DNA of 64,000 bases from Candidatus Dormiibacterota bacterium (GCA_035544955.1 DASZZN010000009.1:62001-126000), one strand, 5' to 3'; shown: positions 16,245-25,282, numbered from the stretch's first letter. Translations and numbers: made by a program. Notes: generated by a model not told the origin, from the sequence alone.

Positions 16245-17116
16245 TGAGCCTCGCTTTGCGTCGTGGCGTCCTCCTCCTCGTCATCGGCGGCATGTTGAGT
16301 GCCTGCACGGCGCCGGCGGTCTCGCTACCCTTCTCGGAACCGGCGGCGGCGGTCGTCGATGGGCACACCATTTCGATGAAGTCCTACCAGGCGCGACTCG
16401 AGGTGAGCCGTCATCGCGATCCGTTCTCGGGCATCCCGGAAGCCATTCCCAGCCCCATCCCCACCCAACGGCTCGAGACGTTCACCATCGAGCAACTCGT
16501 GCGCGAGGAGATCGTCCGGCAGGAGGCAGAGAAGCGAGGTATCAGCGTCGGGAACGGCGCGGTCGATTCGCGCATCGCCGCGCTCAAAGTTAAGTCCGGC
16601 ACGACGTCCTTCAGCGCCGCTCTGCAACGCAACGGCTTCACCAGCGACAGCTTCCGTTCCTATCAAGGCGCCCTGCTGATCGAGGTCGCGCTGCTCCACG
16701 CCATGGCGAAGGACCGGGCTGACTCCGCCGCCCGCGAGCTCACGGCCGGTCAGGCATTCGCCTCGGTGGCGGCCCGCTGGAGCGATGACAGCGGAACCTC
16801 CACCCGAGGTGGTGATGCGGGCTGGCTGCGCCCCGTCGACATCCCGGAGGCGCCGCTCGCGGCCGCCGTGCAATCGCTCGCCGCCGGAAGTGTGACCGGC
16901 ATCATCCCCACCAACCGGGGCTACACGATCGCCACCGTGCTCGAGCGTCGCAGCGACGAGGTGCATCTTGCCGTCATCCTGGTGCTCGCTCCGGTGGTGG
17001 ATCTCTACAGTCCTCAGGGCACGCCGTCCTGGTTCACAAAGTTCATCGATGACCGTGAGGCGGCGCTGCGGCGCGCCGGGAAGATCGAGCTCAAGGTCGG
17101 CGCGCGTGCCGGATGA
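16244..17116 (+). CDS. Parvulin-type peptidyl-prolyl isomerase lipoprotein
   Basis: 290 residues beginning with a lipoprotein signal (MLSAC, lipid-modified Cys at about 21). A SurA/PrsA-like N-terminal region (AVVDGHTISMKSYQARL, then QLVREEIVRQEAEKRGI) is followed by a PpiC-type domain near LTAGQAFASVAARWSDD and GGDAGWLRP. It would help fold exported proteins at the outer face of the membrane. Its start overlaps the oxidoreductase stop. The long frame upstream in this phase is a shadow. The isomerase domain is shorter than in PrsA, and catalytic competence cannot be judged. Confidence 0.82.
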   Translation: MSLALRRGVLLLVIGGMLSACTAPAVSLPFSEPAAAVVDGHTISMKSYQARLEVSRHRDPFSGIPEAIPSPIPTQRLETFTIEQLVREEIVRQEAEKRGISVGNGAVDSRIAALKVKSGTTSFSAALQRNGFTSDSFRSYQGALLIEVALLHAMAKDRADSAARELTAGQAFASVAARWSDDSGTSTRGGDAGWLRPVDIPEAPLAAAVQSLAAGSVTGIIPTNRGYTIATVLERRSDEVHLAVILVLAPVVDLYSPQGTPSWFTKFIDDREAALRRAGKIELKVGARAG

Positions 17117-17693
17117 GGGCGAGCGCTGGCGCGTCTTTCTGGCGATCGAGGTTCCGGGAACCGTCCGCGAGGCGCTGACCGGGCCGCTCGCCGCGCTTGA
17201 GCCGCTCCGTGACGTCGTTCGGATCAACGCCATCGAACGAATCCACCTGACGGCCCATTTTCTCGGTCACCTTCCGCGCAGCGATGTCGAGCAACTCCAG
17301 CCCGCGCTGGCCCCGGTCGTCGGGCGACATCAACGCTTTCGCCTGACGGCGGAGGGCGTCGGCGCCTTTCCCGATATCCGGCGCCCGCGCGTGCTCTGGG
17401 CTGGCATCGCGGGCGCCGATCTGCCGAAGCTGATCGCCATGCAGGCGGAACTGGGGGAGACGCTGCGGAATGCGAGCGTAACCGTCGAAGACCGCTTCAA
17501 TGCTCACCTCACCTTGGGCCGGGTCCGCCGGCCGCTGAGGGCGCCTGAACGTGAGGTGCTGGTTGGCTGGTCCACGCAGTGGGCTAGGGCGGCCTTCGGC
17601 GACATTCCCGTGCAACAAGTCCGGCTGATGCGCAGCCAACTTGGCGGTGGGCCACCGAAATACACGACCGTGGCGACATTCGATCTACAATAG
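17106..17693 (+). CDS. thpR: RNA 2',3'-cyclic phosphodiesterase (LigT/ThpR)
   Basis: 195 residues of the 2H phosphoesterase family. Both catalytic HxTx motifs are present: HLTA in RIHLTAHFLG and HLTL in FNAHLTLGRVRR. The enzyme opens 2',3'-cyclic phosphates on RNA ends. The GTG at 17106 gives the normal N-terminus (RWRVFLAIEVP) and overlaps the lipoprotein gene by 11 nt. It is followed directly by a tRNA gene. Confidence 0.9.
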   Translation: MPDEGERWRVFLAIEVPGTVREALTGPLAALEPLRDVVRINAIERIHLTAHFLGHLPRSDVEQLQPALAPVVGRHQRFRLTAEGVGAFPDIRRPRVLWAGIAGADLPKLIAMQAELGETLRNASVTVEDRFNAHLTLGRVRRPLRAPEREVLVGWSTQWARAAFGDIPVQQVRLMRSQLGGGPPKYTTVATFDLQ

Positions 17694-17707
17694 GGCCTCT
17701 CCGCGAT

Positions 17708-17781
17708 GCGCCCATAGCTCAGCCTGGATAGAGCACCGGGCTACGGACCCGGGTGCGGGGGTTCAAATCCTCCTGGGCGCA
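17708..17781 (+). tRNA. tRNA-Arg(ACG)
   Basis: Complete cloverleaf: acceptor GCGCCCA with TGGGCGC, D-stem GCTC/GAGC, anticodon loop CTACGGA (anticodon ACG), T-loop TTCAAAT. The 3' CCA is not encoded. A run of six T follows at once (17782-17787), which probably ends the transcript. Confidence 0.95.
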
Positions 17782-17825
17782 TTTTTTCTCGCCGCGCGGC
17801 AGAACCGCGCTTATGATTCGACGCG

Positions 17826-18842
17826 ATGCCGCGCGCGGTGCGAACCGACATCGTCCAACCGGACGGCCGGCACGTGTACCTCTACGGCGACTTCGAGCCC
17901 GCGCCAGCCGGCTACCGGGCGCCGGCGATGCCCAATGGTGTCTATCAGCGGCGCTGGAATCCGTTGCGGCGCGAGTGGGTGCTGGTGGCCGCATCACGGC
18001 AGGCGCGCACCTTTTTACCGGACCGCGCCGACTGCCCGCTCTGCGCATCGGGACCGGAGCACTCCAGCGAGATTCCGGCGGCGCGGTTTGAGGCCGCGGT
18101 TTTCGAGAATCGCTTTCCCTCCATGGTGCCCTGGCCGCCGGCGGGCGGCCTCTGCGAAGTGGTGGTCTATACCGCAGCGCACGACGGATCGTTCGCGACG
18201 CTGGCGTCGGCGGAGCTGGATCGTCTGGCCGAGGTCTGGACCGATCGCTACCGGGCCCTCACGGCTCGCCGGGGCATCAAGTACGTCTTCATCTTCGAGA
18301 ACCGCGGTGAGCAGGTCGGGGTAACGCTGAACCACCCTCACGGGCAGATCTATGGCTATCCGTTCGTCCCGCCGGTGGCGGCGACCGAACTGGGCCGGCA
18401 CGCCGGTGGATGTCTCCAATGCCGTGTGATCCGGGATGAGATAACCGCAAAACGTCGCATCCTGATCAATGAGGGCAGCATCGTCGCCTACGTCCCCGAG
18501 GCCGCGCGCTGGCCGTACGAGGTCCACGTCGCGACGCGCGCCCATCGGGCCGCCCTTCCGGACGTTCCGCCCGCCGGTCGCCGGGCAATCCTGACGGCGA
18601 TGCAGCGCGTCACGCGCGCCTACGACCGCCTCTTCGAGCTTCCGATGCCGTACATGATGTCGATGCACCAGTCGCCCGGGGAGGTTTCCGCACAGGCGCA
18701 CCTGCATGTCGAGTTCTATCCGATCCTGCGCGACCGGGGGCGACTCAAGTACCTGGCGGGGTCCGAATCGGGGGCCGGCGTCTTCATCAACGACACGCTC
18801 GCGGAGGAATCGGCGGATCGGCTGCGCAGCGTGCTCGAGTAG
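17826..18842 (+). CDS. galT: Galactose-1-phosphate uridylyltransferase
   Basis: 338 residues. It transfers UMP between UDP-glucose and galactose-1-phosphate in the Leloir pathway. The active-site HPHGQ is present in NHPHGQIY, as are two zinc-type cysteine pairs, CPLC and CLQC, and the second HIT-like stretch HLHVEFYP. Start is ATG at 17826, 44 nt after the tRNA. No other galactose genes are adjacent, so it may act as a more general nucleotide-sugar transferase. Confidence 0.92.
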   Translation: MPRAVRTDIVQPDGRHVYLYGDFEPAPAGYRAPAMPNGVYQRRWNPLRREWVLVAASRQARTFLPDRADCPLCASGPEHSSEIPAARFEAAVFENRFPSMVPWPPAGGLCEVVVYTAAHDGSFATLASAELDRLAEVWTDRYRALTARRGIKYVFIFENRGEQVGVTLNHPHGQIYGYPFVPPVAATELGRHAGGCLQCRVIRDEITAKRRILINEGSIVAYVPEAARWPYEVHVATRAHRAALPDVPPAGRRAILTAMQRVTRAYDRLFELPMPYMMSMHQSPGEVSAQAHLHVEFYPILRDRGRLKYLAGSESGAGVFINDTLAEESADRLRSVLE

Positions 18843-18868
18843 CGGCTCGGTAGCAATCGTGCCACGCC

Positions 18869-18895
18869 CAACGTAGGCAGGGGATCCCTACGTTG
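18869..18895. repeat. Perfect 9-bp inverted repeat after galT
   Basis: CAACGTAGG and CCTACGTTG are separated by 9 nt, in the 61-nt gap between galT and the next gene. There is no T-run. It could be a terminator stem for galT or an operator for the gene starting at 18904. Confidence 0.45.
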
Positions 18896-18903
18896 CTCTA
18901 GAC

Positions 18904-19278
18904 GTGGATCTGCTTCGTGGGGGCCTCAGCTTGTTTGCCCTGCTCAATGCCGCGGGTTGGGCGGCCCTGGCGGCGGCCTGGGCCTTCCGTCCGGACTGGG
19001 CGGAGCGGCTGCCGCTGGAGCTCGGCACCCACGAGCGCTATCTGAAGGCCGCCCCCAAATGGGCGCGGCTCGCCGCCTCCCTTACGGGGTTCTGGACGTT
19101 GGCAGCCGCGCTCTACCTGACCGCCGGCCACAACACCAGCCCATTCATCGTCATCCCGCTCTTTACGGCCGCCGCGGCCTGTCTGATCGTTGCCATCGTC
19201 GCCGCCGGAGCCGTCTTTGGTGCCGTCCGGCCCGACCCCCTACCGGTCTCGCTGGAGGGCAGCGAGCAGCCGCTCTAA
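18904..19278 (+). CDS. Small membrane protein, function unknown
   Basis: 124 residues with three or four hydrophobic helices (LFALLNAAGWAALAAAWAF, then LAASLTGFWTLAAALYLT, then FIVIPLFTAAAACLIVAIV). Not recognised. The GTG at 18904 lies 8 nt after the inverted repeat. The 3' end overlaps a convergent small gene by 39 nt. Codon use and GC match the neighbours. Confidence 0.65.
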   Translation: MDLLRGGLSLFALLNAAGWAALAAAWAFRPDWAERLPLELGTHERYLKAAPKWARLAASLTGFWTLAAALYLTAGHNTSPFIVIPLFTAAAACLIVAIVAAGAVFGAVRPDPLPVSLEGSEQPL

Positions 19279-19443
19279 CCGCCCGGCCGCCTCATTCAGG
19301 TCCCGCGTAATCGAGGTCAGCTCCGTGGAGGCGCCGGCCTGCAGCTCGCCCGACTGCGCCAGCTGCGATAGGCGGTATCCGGCGCCCATCACGGTGTTTT
19401 TGAGCCTTCGAAGCTGCTCCTCGGTGGCCGAGAGCTCAGGCAT
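19240..19443 (-). CDS. Small coiled-coil protein after psuG
   Basis: 67 residues, almost entirely charged helix with heptad-like leucines (ATEEQLRRLKNTVMGAG, then LNEAAGRLERLLAALQ). The ATG lies 8 nt inside the psuG stop region, so it would be translated with psuG. No family recognised. Its 3' end overlaps the convergent membrane protein gene. A real gene is supported by composition and coupling, not by homology. Confidence 0.5.
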   Translation of the reverse strand: MPELSATEEQLRRLKNTVMGAGYRLSQLAQSGELQAGASTELTSITRDLNEAAGRLERLLAALQRDR

Positions 19444-20314
19444 CGCGGATGAGGGCGGCAGCCACCAGGGCGGCCAGTGCGGCGTTGCGCTCGAGCAGAG
19501 CGACGTTGGCGCGAATGACGCGATCGCCGAGGCGAGCCTGCAGCCGGCTCAGCTCTGCTGGCGTTCGGACCGGCCCGCGGGCCGTCGTCGCCTCGTCTCC
19601 GGCCAGCTCCGACCGCGGGATCGCAAGGTCGCCCGCCAGTGGCTGGCAGATGACTACCCCAGATCCGCCAAGCTCCCAGTGCCCGGCGAGAATCGCGACC
19701 AACTCGTCCACCGTCTCGACACGGACCGGTACCCGAAGGCCGGCGGAGCTAGCGAGGAAACCCGCGAGCAATGACGACCGCCAACCGATCACCGGTACGC
19801 CCAGGGTCTCGAGCCGTTCGAGCGTGGCTCCCGCGTCAAGCGTCGATTTCGGCCCGGCACAGACGACGCACACCGGTTGCCGGCCGAGCTCGGTAAGGTC
19901 GGACGACACGTCCTCGCCGTCTCCCGGATGGACTCCGCCGATGCCGCCTGTGCTCACAACCCGGATCCCGGAGCGCGCCGCGGCGACGATGGTCGCGGCG
20001 ACCGTCGTACCGCCAAAGCCGGGGCTCGCCAGCGCCGCGGCAAGGTTCCAGGGCGAGACCTTGACGGCATCACCTCGCTCCGCCAGGGCGGCGCACTCAG
20101 CGAGTGTCAGGCCAATTCGCAGAGTCCCGTCGAAAACCGCCACGACGGCGGGCATCGCGCCGGCCTTCTCGCAGGCGTCCCACTGGCTCCGGACCGCGTC
20201 TATCGCCGCGGCTTTGGGCAAGCCGTGCGTGATCACCGCCGACTCGAGGGCAACGACCGGTGCGCTAGCGGCGATCGCCTCAGAAACCGCGCGCGCGATG
20301 ACGAGGCGGCTCAT
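19436..20314 (-). CDS. psuG: Pseudouridine-5'-phosphate glycosidase
   Basis: 292 residues. The enzyme splits pseudouridine 5'-phosphate into uracil and ribose 5-phosphate (reversible). Signature stretches: VALESAVITHGLP, GTTVAATI, STGGIGGVHPGD, then VCVVCAGPKSTLD carrying the conserved lysine, and LGVPVIGWRSS. Length is normal (about 300). The usual kinase partner psuK is not next to it. The ATG at 20314 lies 37 nt from tRNA-Leu on the other strand. Confidence 0.92.
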   Translation of the reverse strand: MSRLVIARAVSEAIAASAPVVALESAVITHGLPKAAAIDAVRSQWDACEKAGAMPAVVAVFDGTLRIGLTLAECAALAERGDAVKVSPWNLAAALASPGFGGTTVAATIVAAARSGIRVVSTGGIGGVHPGDGEDVSSDLTELGRQPVCVVCAGPKSTLDAGATLERLETLGVPVIGWRSSLLAGFLASSAGLRVPVRVETVDELVAILAGHWELGGSGVVICQPLAGDLAIPRSELAGDEATTARGPVRTPAELSRLQARLGDRVIRANVALLERNAALAALVAAALIRDA

Positions 20315-20351
20315 GGCAGGTCATGTTACGTGGGTATATTTGGTGCTGCCT

Positions 20352-20433
20352 GCGGGCGTAGCCGAACTGGTACAGGCGCACGGCTTAGGACCGTGTGGCG
20401 CAAGCCATGGAGGTTCGAGTCCTCTCGCCCGCA
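20352..20433 (+). tRNA. tRNA-Leu(TAG)
   Basis: Type II tRNA: acceptor GCGGGCG with CGCCCGC, anticodon loop CTTAGGA (anticodon TAG), long variable arm TGGC-GCAA-GCCA, T-loop TTCGAGT. The 3' CCA is not encoded. Confidence 0.95.
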
Positions 20434-20439
20434 CGAGCC

Positions 20440-20468
20440 TTGACAGCCACAGCGGACGGGTGTATTGC
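20440..20468 (+). promoter_or_regulatory. Candidate sigma-70 promoter for the secreted protein
   Basis: A perfect -35 TTGACA (20440-20445) is followed after 17 bp by a weaker -10 TATTGC (20463-20468) with TG immediately before it. It lies 74 nt upstream of the ATG at 20542, just after tRNA-Leu. Confidence 0.5.
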
Positions 20469-20541
20469 TGGAGCGTCTGCGCCGTGTACCATCCGCCGCG
20501 CAGACGCTGGTTGGCCGGAATGGGAAGAGGAGGGATTGGCG

Positions 20542-21027
20542 ATGGGAGCCAAGAGCAGCCGTTTGATCGTGCTGGTGCTGAACTTATTGGCCCTTGGACT
20601 GCTGGCGACGTCTGCCTACGCGGACGATCCGACCGTACGCATCCCGGGCGGCTGCCCAACCGGGAAGGTCTCGGTACCAGCGGGCGGGTCGCTGACACTG
20701 GTGTCGGGATGGGCAATGGCCACACGCGGCAACACGCAAGCCTTCGCGAACGCTGCGACCGGGGTCATGACGATCGATGGGCAGCCGGTGACGGCCGTGC
20801 AGTCCGACGTCTTTCCGCTGCCGGTTGACTTTGAGCCATTCGATGCCTGGCGTGTCCAGTGGTCGTACACGACCACCGGGCTCGCTGTGGGACAGAGCAT
20901 CGTGGTCACCTTCACCATCGTGCTGGCTCATCAAGTCGCAGACCATGAGCTTGGACGGGGCAAGCCCATCATCCTTCCGGCGGGGCAACTGTTCCCGCCC
21001 ATCACCTGCACCGTGACGGGCATCTGA
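20542..21027 (+). CDS. Secreted protein with signal peptide, function unknown
   Basis: 161 residues. A signal peptide is clear (positive MGAKSSR, hydrophobic LIVLVLNLLALGLLAT, likely cut after SAYA). The mature part is beta-rich with several Val/Thr/Ser strands (GSLTLVSGWAM, QSIVVTFTIVLAHQV) and two cysteines (GGCPTG near the start, ITCTVTG at the end) that could form a disulfide. No family recognised. The GAGGAGGG site just before the ATG and the promoter upstream fix the start. A hairpin follows the stop. Confidence 0.75.
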   Translation: MGAKSSRLIVLVLNLLALGLLATSAYADDPTVRIPGGCPTGKVSVPAGGSLTLVSGWAMATRGNTQAFANAATGVMTIDGQPVTAVQSDVFPLPVDFEPFDAWRVQWSYTTTGLAVGQSIVVTFTIVLAHQVADHELGRGKPIILPAGQLFPPITCTVTGI

Positions 21028-21035
21028 CTCACGAA

Positions 21036-21060
21036 AGGGCCGTCCCTATGGGCCGGCCCT
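21036..21060 (+). terminator. Hairpin after the secreted protein gene
   Basis: Arms AGGGCCG (21036-21042) and CGGCCCT (21054-21060) begin 8 nt after the stop codon. No T-run follows, so termination may be factor-dependent. Confidence 0.5.
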
Positions 21061-21132
21061 CCCTAGCCTGAGCCCAAGCGGCTAGCACCGCGGCCGAGGA
21101 TGGGCCCCCCTCTCGCAGATAGTTCGGTTTCG

Positions 21133-21138
21133 TATAAT
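21133..21138 (+). promoter_or_regulatory. Candidate -10 element of the marR-MFS operon
   Basis: An exact TATAAT stands 15 nt before the ATG at 21154, so transcription would start only a few bases before translation. No convincing -35 is seen at 16-18 bp. It argues against the upstream ATG at 21100 as the start. Confidence 0.4.
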
Positions 21139-21153
21139 GCGGTTTGGGACTTT

Positions 21154-21588
21154 ATGGCGAAACCGCAGCCTGAGGCCGGCCGCCGCGTGCTCCGAGAATT
21201 GGAACGCCTCGGGCAGCGATCGGGCCGCTACGTGCAGCAGCGTCTTGCTCAGCTCGACGTAACCGACCTGGAGGTTCATGTCCTCTGGCACCTCCGAAAA
21301 GGCGGCCAGACGCCAGCCGATCTACTGCGCGCTTTCGGTATCCAGCCGTCGACGCTTACGGGAGTACTCGACCGGCTCGAAACGCGTGGGCTGATCAAAC
21401 GCTCGCGCCATCCCACCGATCGACGCTCCCTACTCCTGGTGCTAACGCCTGCGGGTCAGCGGGCCGCGATGACGGTCCGCCAGGTGCTCGACGGGTTCGA
21501 AGCGGAGGTGCGCGGGCGGGTTGGCGCTGCCGACCTCGCGGGATTCTTCGCCGTGGCTGCTGCCGTCGACGAAGTCATCGATGCCTGA
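21154..21588 (+). CDS. MarR-family transcriptional regulator
   Basis: 144 residues with a winged helix-turn-helix: LDVTDLEVHVLWHLRKGG, then IQPSTLTGVLDRLETRGLI (recognition helix) and RSRHPTDRRSLLLVLTPAG (wing). MarR proteins bind DNA as dimers and release on binding small ligands. The stop region overlaps the MFS gene start by 8 nt, the usual arrangement of a regulator with the efflux pump it controls. Confidence 0.88.
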   Translation: MAKPQPEAGRRVLRELERLGQRSGRYVQQRLAQLDVTDLEVHVLWHLRKGGQTPADLLRAFGIQPSTLTGVLDRLETRGLIKRSRHPTDRRSLLLVLTPAGQRAAMTVRQVLDGFEAEVRGRVGAADLAGFFAVAAAVDEVIDA

Positions 21589-22804
21589 CCGCGGCTTCAG
21601 AAACCTCTGGCTCGCGACCTCGGTGAGCCAGCTTGGCACGCAGGTGAGCGAGCTCGCCATCCCGTTCATTGCGATTACAACCCTGCACGCCGCGCCCTTC
21701 GAAATCGGTGTCCTGAACGCGGTGCAATTCCTGCCGATTCTCCTGTTGAGCCTGGTGGTCGGGGTGTGGGTCGATCGCCTGCGTCGTCGACCGGTGCTGA
21801 TCGCGAGCGACCTCGCCCGGGCGTTCATCCTTTTCTCGATTCCCGCGGCGGCCATCTGGCACGTTCTGTCGCTGCCGCAGCTCTACGTCGTGGGCTTCCT
21901 GGTGGGCTCGTTCACGGTGCTGTTCGACGTCGCCTACCAGTCGTACCTGCCGGCAGTCGTCGATCGCGACCAGTTCATCATGGCCAACAGTCGGTTACAG
22001 GTCAGCGAGCAGGGCGCCTCGGTCATCGGTCCCGCACTGGGCGGCTCACTGATCAGCCTGCTCACCGGCCCCATCGCGGTCGCCATCGACGCGGTCAGCT
22101 ACATGGCCTCGGCAGGGTTGCTGCTCCGCATCCGCCGAAAAGAACCGGCCCCGGTGCGAACCGAAGCCGAGGTGGGTGTCCGCCGCGAGATCGCCGATGG
22201 TCTACGGTTCGTCTGGCGGCAGCCGATCCTGCTGGCGATGGCGATGACCGCCGGCTTGATGCAATTATTCGGGCGGATGGTCTTCGCCGTCCTGCTCCTC
22301 TACCTCGTTCGCGAGGTTGGGCTTGGTGCGGGCGCCGTGGGGACGATCTTCTCTCTCGGGAGCGTCGGCTTCGTGGTCGGCGCGCTCATCGCGGGTCGCG
22401 TCAGCGCCGCCCTCGGGGTTGGCCGCACTATCGGCGTCGCCGCGGTGCTGGCCTCCGCCAGCCCACTCCTCTACGCCTTCGGCCCACGAGCGCTCGCCGG
22501 GCCCCTGGTTGCTGCTGGCTTTTTCCTTTATGGCGTCGCCGCGGTGGTCTGGACCGTCAACAACCTGAGCCTGCGACAGGCGATCACGCCTCCGGCGTTG
22601 CTCGGCCGTGCGAACGCGTCCATGCGCCTGCTTGGCTGGGGAGCGATCCCCGTCGGAAGCGTGATTGGTGGCCTCCTGGGTGGCGCCATCGGCCTCCGGC
22701 AGACGATCGTACTTGCGGCGCTGGGGTCGTTGCTGGCCTCACTGCCAGTCTGGCTCTCGCCGCTTCCACGTTTGCGCGAGCTTCCGCAGCCGTCCCCCGT
22801 GTAG
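21581..22804 (+). CDS. MFS transporter, drug-efflux type
   Basis: 407 residues with about twelve helices. The MFS A-like motif GVWVDRLRRRPVLIASD follows helix 2, and helix 5 has VIGPALGGSLISLLTG. The pattern resembles the EntS/MacAB-independent drug-efflux branch of MFS. It lies in the inner membrane and uses the proton gradient. Coupled to the MarR gene by overlap. Substrate unknown. A longer start at 21521 is a shadow of marR. Confidence 0.88.
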   Translation: MPDRGFRNLWLATSVSQLGTQVSELAIPFIAITTLHAAPFEIGVLNAVQFLPILLLSLVVGVWVDRLRRRPVLIASDLARAFILFSIPAAAIWHVLSLPQLYVVGFLVGSFTVLFDVAYQSYLPAVVDRDQFIMANSRLQVSEQGASVIGPALGGSLISLLTGPIAVAIDAVSYMASAGLLLRIRRKEPAPVRTEAEVGVRREIADGLRFVWRQPILLAMAMTAGLMQLFGRMVFAVLLLYLVREVGLGAGAVGTIFSLGSVGFVVGALIAGRVSAALGVGRTIGVAAVLASASPLLYAFGPRALAGPLVAAGFFLYGVAAVVWTVNNLSLRQAITPPALLGRANASMRLLGWGAIPVGSVIGGLLGGAIGLRQTIVLAALGSLLASLPVWLSPLPRLRELPQPSPV

Positions 22805-22810
22805 CCCGCG

Positions 22811-23005
22811 CTACTCGCGGTGCGGCCGGTCGGCGTTACGTGAACGTCGAATCGACCGTCGTCGGCGGCGCTGCCACCAGACGGAAAGCACGATGAGCAC
22901 GCCCGCGATGATGAACGCGATGAGGATGTTGCCGAGGAAATCCCAAATCGACCTGCAACCTGTGCAGTGGCCGCCGCTTGGAAGGAGCCGGGACGCCGCC
23001 GTCAC
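22811..23005 (-). CDS. Small single-pass membrane protein
   Basis: 64 residues: a short N-terminal part with CTGC, one membrane helix (ILIAFIIAGVLIVLSVWW) and a strongly basic tail (QRRRRRSIRRSR) that would stay in the cytoplasm. No family recognised. It is convergent with the MFS gene and divergent to tig, with 76 nt between the starts. Confidence 0.45.
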   Translation of the reverse strand: MTAASRLLPSGGHCTGCRSIWDFLGNILIAFIIAGVLIVLSVWWQRRRRRSIRRSRNADRPHRE

Positions 23006-23081
23006 CGGTCGAGTCTATCGTCCAGTTGGGTCGTCCACTCGGCCGTTTGCGAATTTGCGGCGAACTGGTAGCGTAAAACCC

Positions 23082-24479
23082 GTGGCCGCGGTCAAAGTCG
23101 ATACCGAGCGTAAACCTGGCTCGCAGGTCATTCTTTCGGTGGAAGTCGATGCCGACCAGGTCTCGCGATCGATCGACCAGGCCTATGGCCGGCTGGCGCC
23201 GCGAGTCCGAATTGCGGGCTTCCGGCCGGGCAAGGCGCCGCGACCGATGGTCGAGCGGGAGATCGGCTGGCCGGCGCTCCGCCAGGAGGCCCTTGACTTG
23301 ATCCTTCCAACCGCGTACAACTCAGCGCTCGACGAGGCCGGCCTCGATCCGATCGACGTGCCTCGCGTCGAGGTGCAACAGTTCGACCGCGGCCAGCCGA
23401 TGAAATTCACGGCAACCGTCTCGATCAAGCCCGAGATCACGCTCAAGGACTACAAGGACATCAGGGTCCCCCGTCCGCGCAGCGAGATCGGCGACAAGGA
23501 GGTCGACGAGGCCCTGGAGCGGTTGCGCGCGCGGTTCGCCGAGCTGCATGCTGTCGAGCGGCCGGTGCAGGCCGGCGATTTTCTAACGATCGATACCCAC
23601 ATCATCAAATCCGGGGCGGTGCTGATCGGCGAAAGCGAGACCGAGGCGCTGCTCGAGGTCGATAAGGATCGGCTGATCACTGGCCTTGCCGAAGGTCTGC
23701 TGGGGCAGGCGCCGGGCGAGACCCGTGACATCGCGCTGACGCTCCCGGCCGACTACCCCAAGAAAGATCTGGCCGGCCAGAACGTCGCTTTTCGCATAAC
23801 CGTGAAGACGATCAAGGAACGCCGGCTGCCCCCGCTGGATGACGAGCTGGCCAAGCAGGTCGGACGAGGTCAGACGTTTGACGAGCTCCGGCAGGAGGTC
23901 CACGACGAGCTGCAGGAGGCGGCACACCAGGCCGACGAACAGCGTTTCGAGAACGATGTGCTCAAAGCGCTGGAGGAGCGGATGGAGGCAGAGGTCCCTG
24001 AGGCGCTCATCGAGCGCGAGGTCTCACGCCGCATCAGGGAGCTGGAGGTTCGCTTGCAGGAGTCAGGCGTGAAGATGGAGCGGTATCTCGAGTACACGAA
24101 CACCTCGACGGAGGTGCTCAAGGCGGAGCAGCGCCCCGCAGCGGTGCAGAAGGTTCGGCTCGAGCTCGCTCTGGAAACGGTCGCCGAGCGCGAGGGCGTA
24201 ACAGTGTCCGACGCCGAGGTGGACGAGGCGGTCGCCAACGCCCTGGCCGAGGAGGATCACGCCGGTCATCGGCACGGGGACCTGCGCACCGCCGACCCGG
24301 TGCGGGCCTACTTCCGGCACCAGCTTTTGATGCGGAAGACCATTGACTATTTGAGCAGTGTGGCAGCCCCAGAACCTTCCGATACAATGGAGCCGCCCTC
24401 GGAAGCGAAAGAGCTGGAGAGTGCGGGGAAATCGGCGTCGGGCGGAGAGAAGCGGACCCGGCAGAAGAAAGGACGCTGA
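23082..24479 (+). CDS. tig: Trigger factor
   Basis: 465 residues. Ribosome-bound chaperone and prolyl isomerase. The ribosome-binding signature appears as GFRPGKAPRPMVER near residue 45, followed by an FKBP-type isomerase domain (about 150-245, including VQAGDFLTIDTHI) and a long helical C-terminal domain. The GTG at 23082 gives the standard N-terminus; the open frame upstream is not conserved. The tail after residue 430 is acidic then basic and low in complexity. The order tig-clpP-clpX is conserved in bacteria. Confidence 0.95.
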   Translation: MAAVKVDTERKPGSQVILSVEVDADQVSRSIDQAYGRLAPRVRIAGFRPGKAPRPMVEREIGWPALRQEALDLILPTAYNSALDEAGLDPIDVPRVEVQQFDRGQPMKFTATVSIKPEITLKDYKDIRVPRPRSEIGDKEVDEALERLRARFAELHAVERPVQAGDFLTIDTHIIKSGAVLIGESETEALLEVDKDRLITGLAEGLLGQAPGETRDIALTLPADYPKKDLAGQNVAFRITVKTIKERRLPPLDDELAKQVGRGQTFDELRQEVHDELQEAAHQADEQRFENDVLKALEERMEAEVPEALIEREVSRRIRELEVRLQESGVKMERYLEYTNTSTEVLKAEQRPAAVQKVRLELALETVAEREGVTVSDAEVDEAVANALAEEDHAGHRHGDLRTADPVRAYFRHQLLMRKTIDYLSSVAAPEPSDTMEPPSEAKELESAGKSASGGEKRTRQKKGR

Positions 24480-24535
24480 CCGAATGCGTATTCAAAAGTG
24501 AGTACGCGGAAGACTGGATTGTAAGAATTGGACCC

Positions 24536-24541
24536 TATAAT
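24536..24541 (+). promoter_or_regulatory. Candidate -10 element before clpP
   Basis: Exact TATAAT 20 nt before the ATG at 24561. No clear -35. If used, transcription starts within the AGGAGAG ribosome-binding site region, so the leader would be very short. Confidence 0.3.
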
Positions 24542-24560
24542 GACGACAGGAGAGCCAGGC

Positions 24561-25282
24561 ATGAATTTCGAACGGCTCAGCCGGCGTCCCGAAGCCCTCA
24601 TCCCCATGGTCATCGAGACCACCAACCGCGGTGAGCGCGCCTTCGACATCTACTCCCGGCTACTCAAGGACCGCATCATCTTCATCGGCACTCCCATCGA
24701 CGACCAGGTCGCCAACGTCGTCATGGCGCAGCTGCTCTTCCTCGCCTCGGAAGACCCCGACAAGGACATCAACATCTACATCAACAGCCCGGGTGGCGTC
24801 GTGACCGCCGGGCTGGCGATCTACGACACGATGCGCTACGTCAGCCCCAGGGTTTCCACCGTCTGCATGGGCCTGGCCGCCAGCATGGCGACCGTGCTCC
24901 TCGCCGGCGGCACCAAGGGGATGCGCTTCGCGCTGCCCAACACCCGGATCTTGATCCACCAGCCGTCGGGTGGATTCCAGGGCCAGGCCTCGGACATCCA
25001 GATTCACGCCATGGAGATCCTGCGCATTCGCAAGACCCTCAACGACATCCTGGCGCAGCACACCGGCCAGCCGATCGAGAAGATCGAGCGCGACACCGAG
25101 CGCGACTTCTTCATGAGTGCCGAAGAAGCCAAGGGCTACGGCATCATCGACGACATCATCCTCAGCACCGCCCGCCCGAGCGACCCCGCCGCCAAGGATG
25201 GCCGTCTCGAGCTGAGCACCGCCGGCAGTGGCCGGCCGGATCCGCGGCCCGAACCCGAACGGGAAGGTCCCAAGACGTCCCG

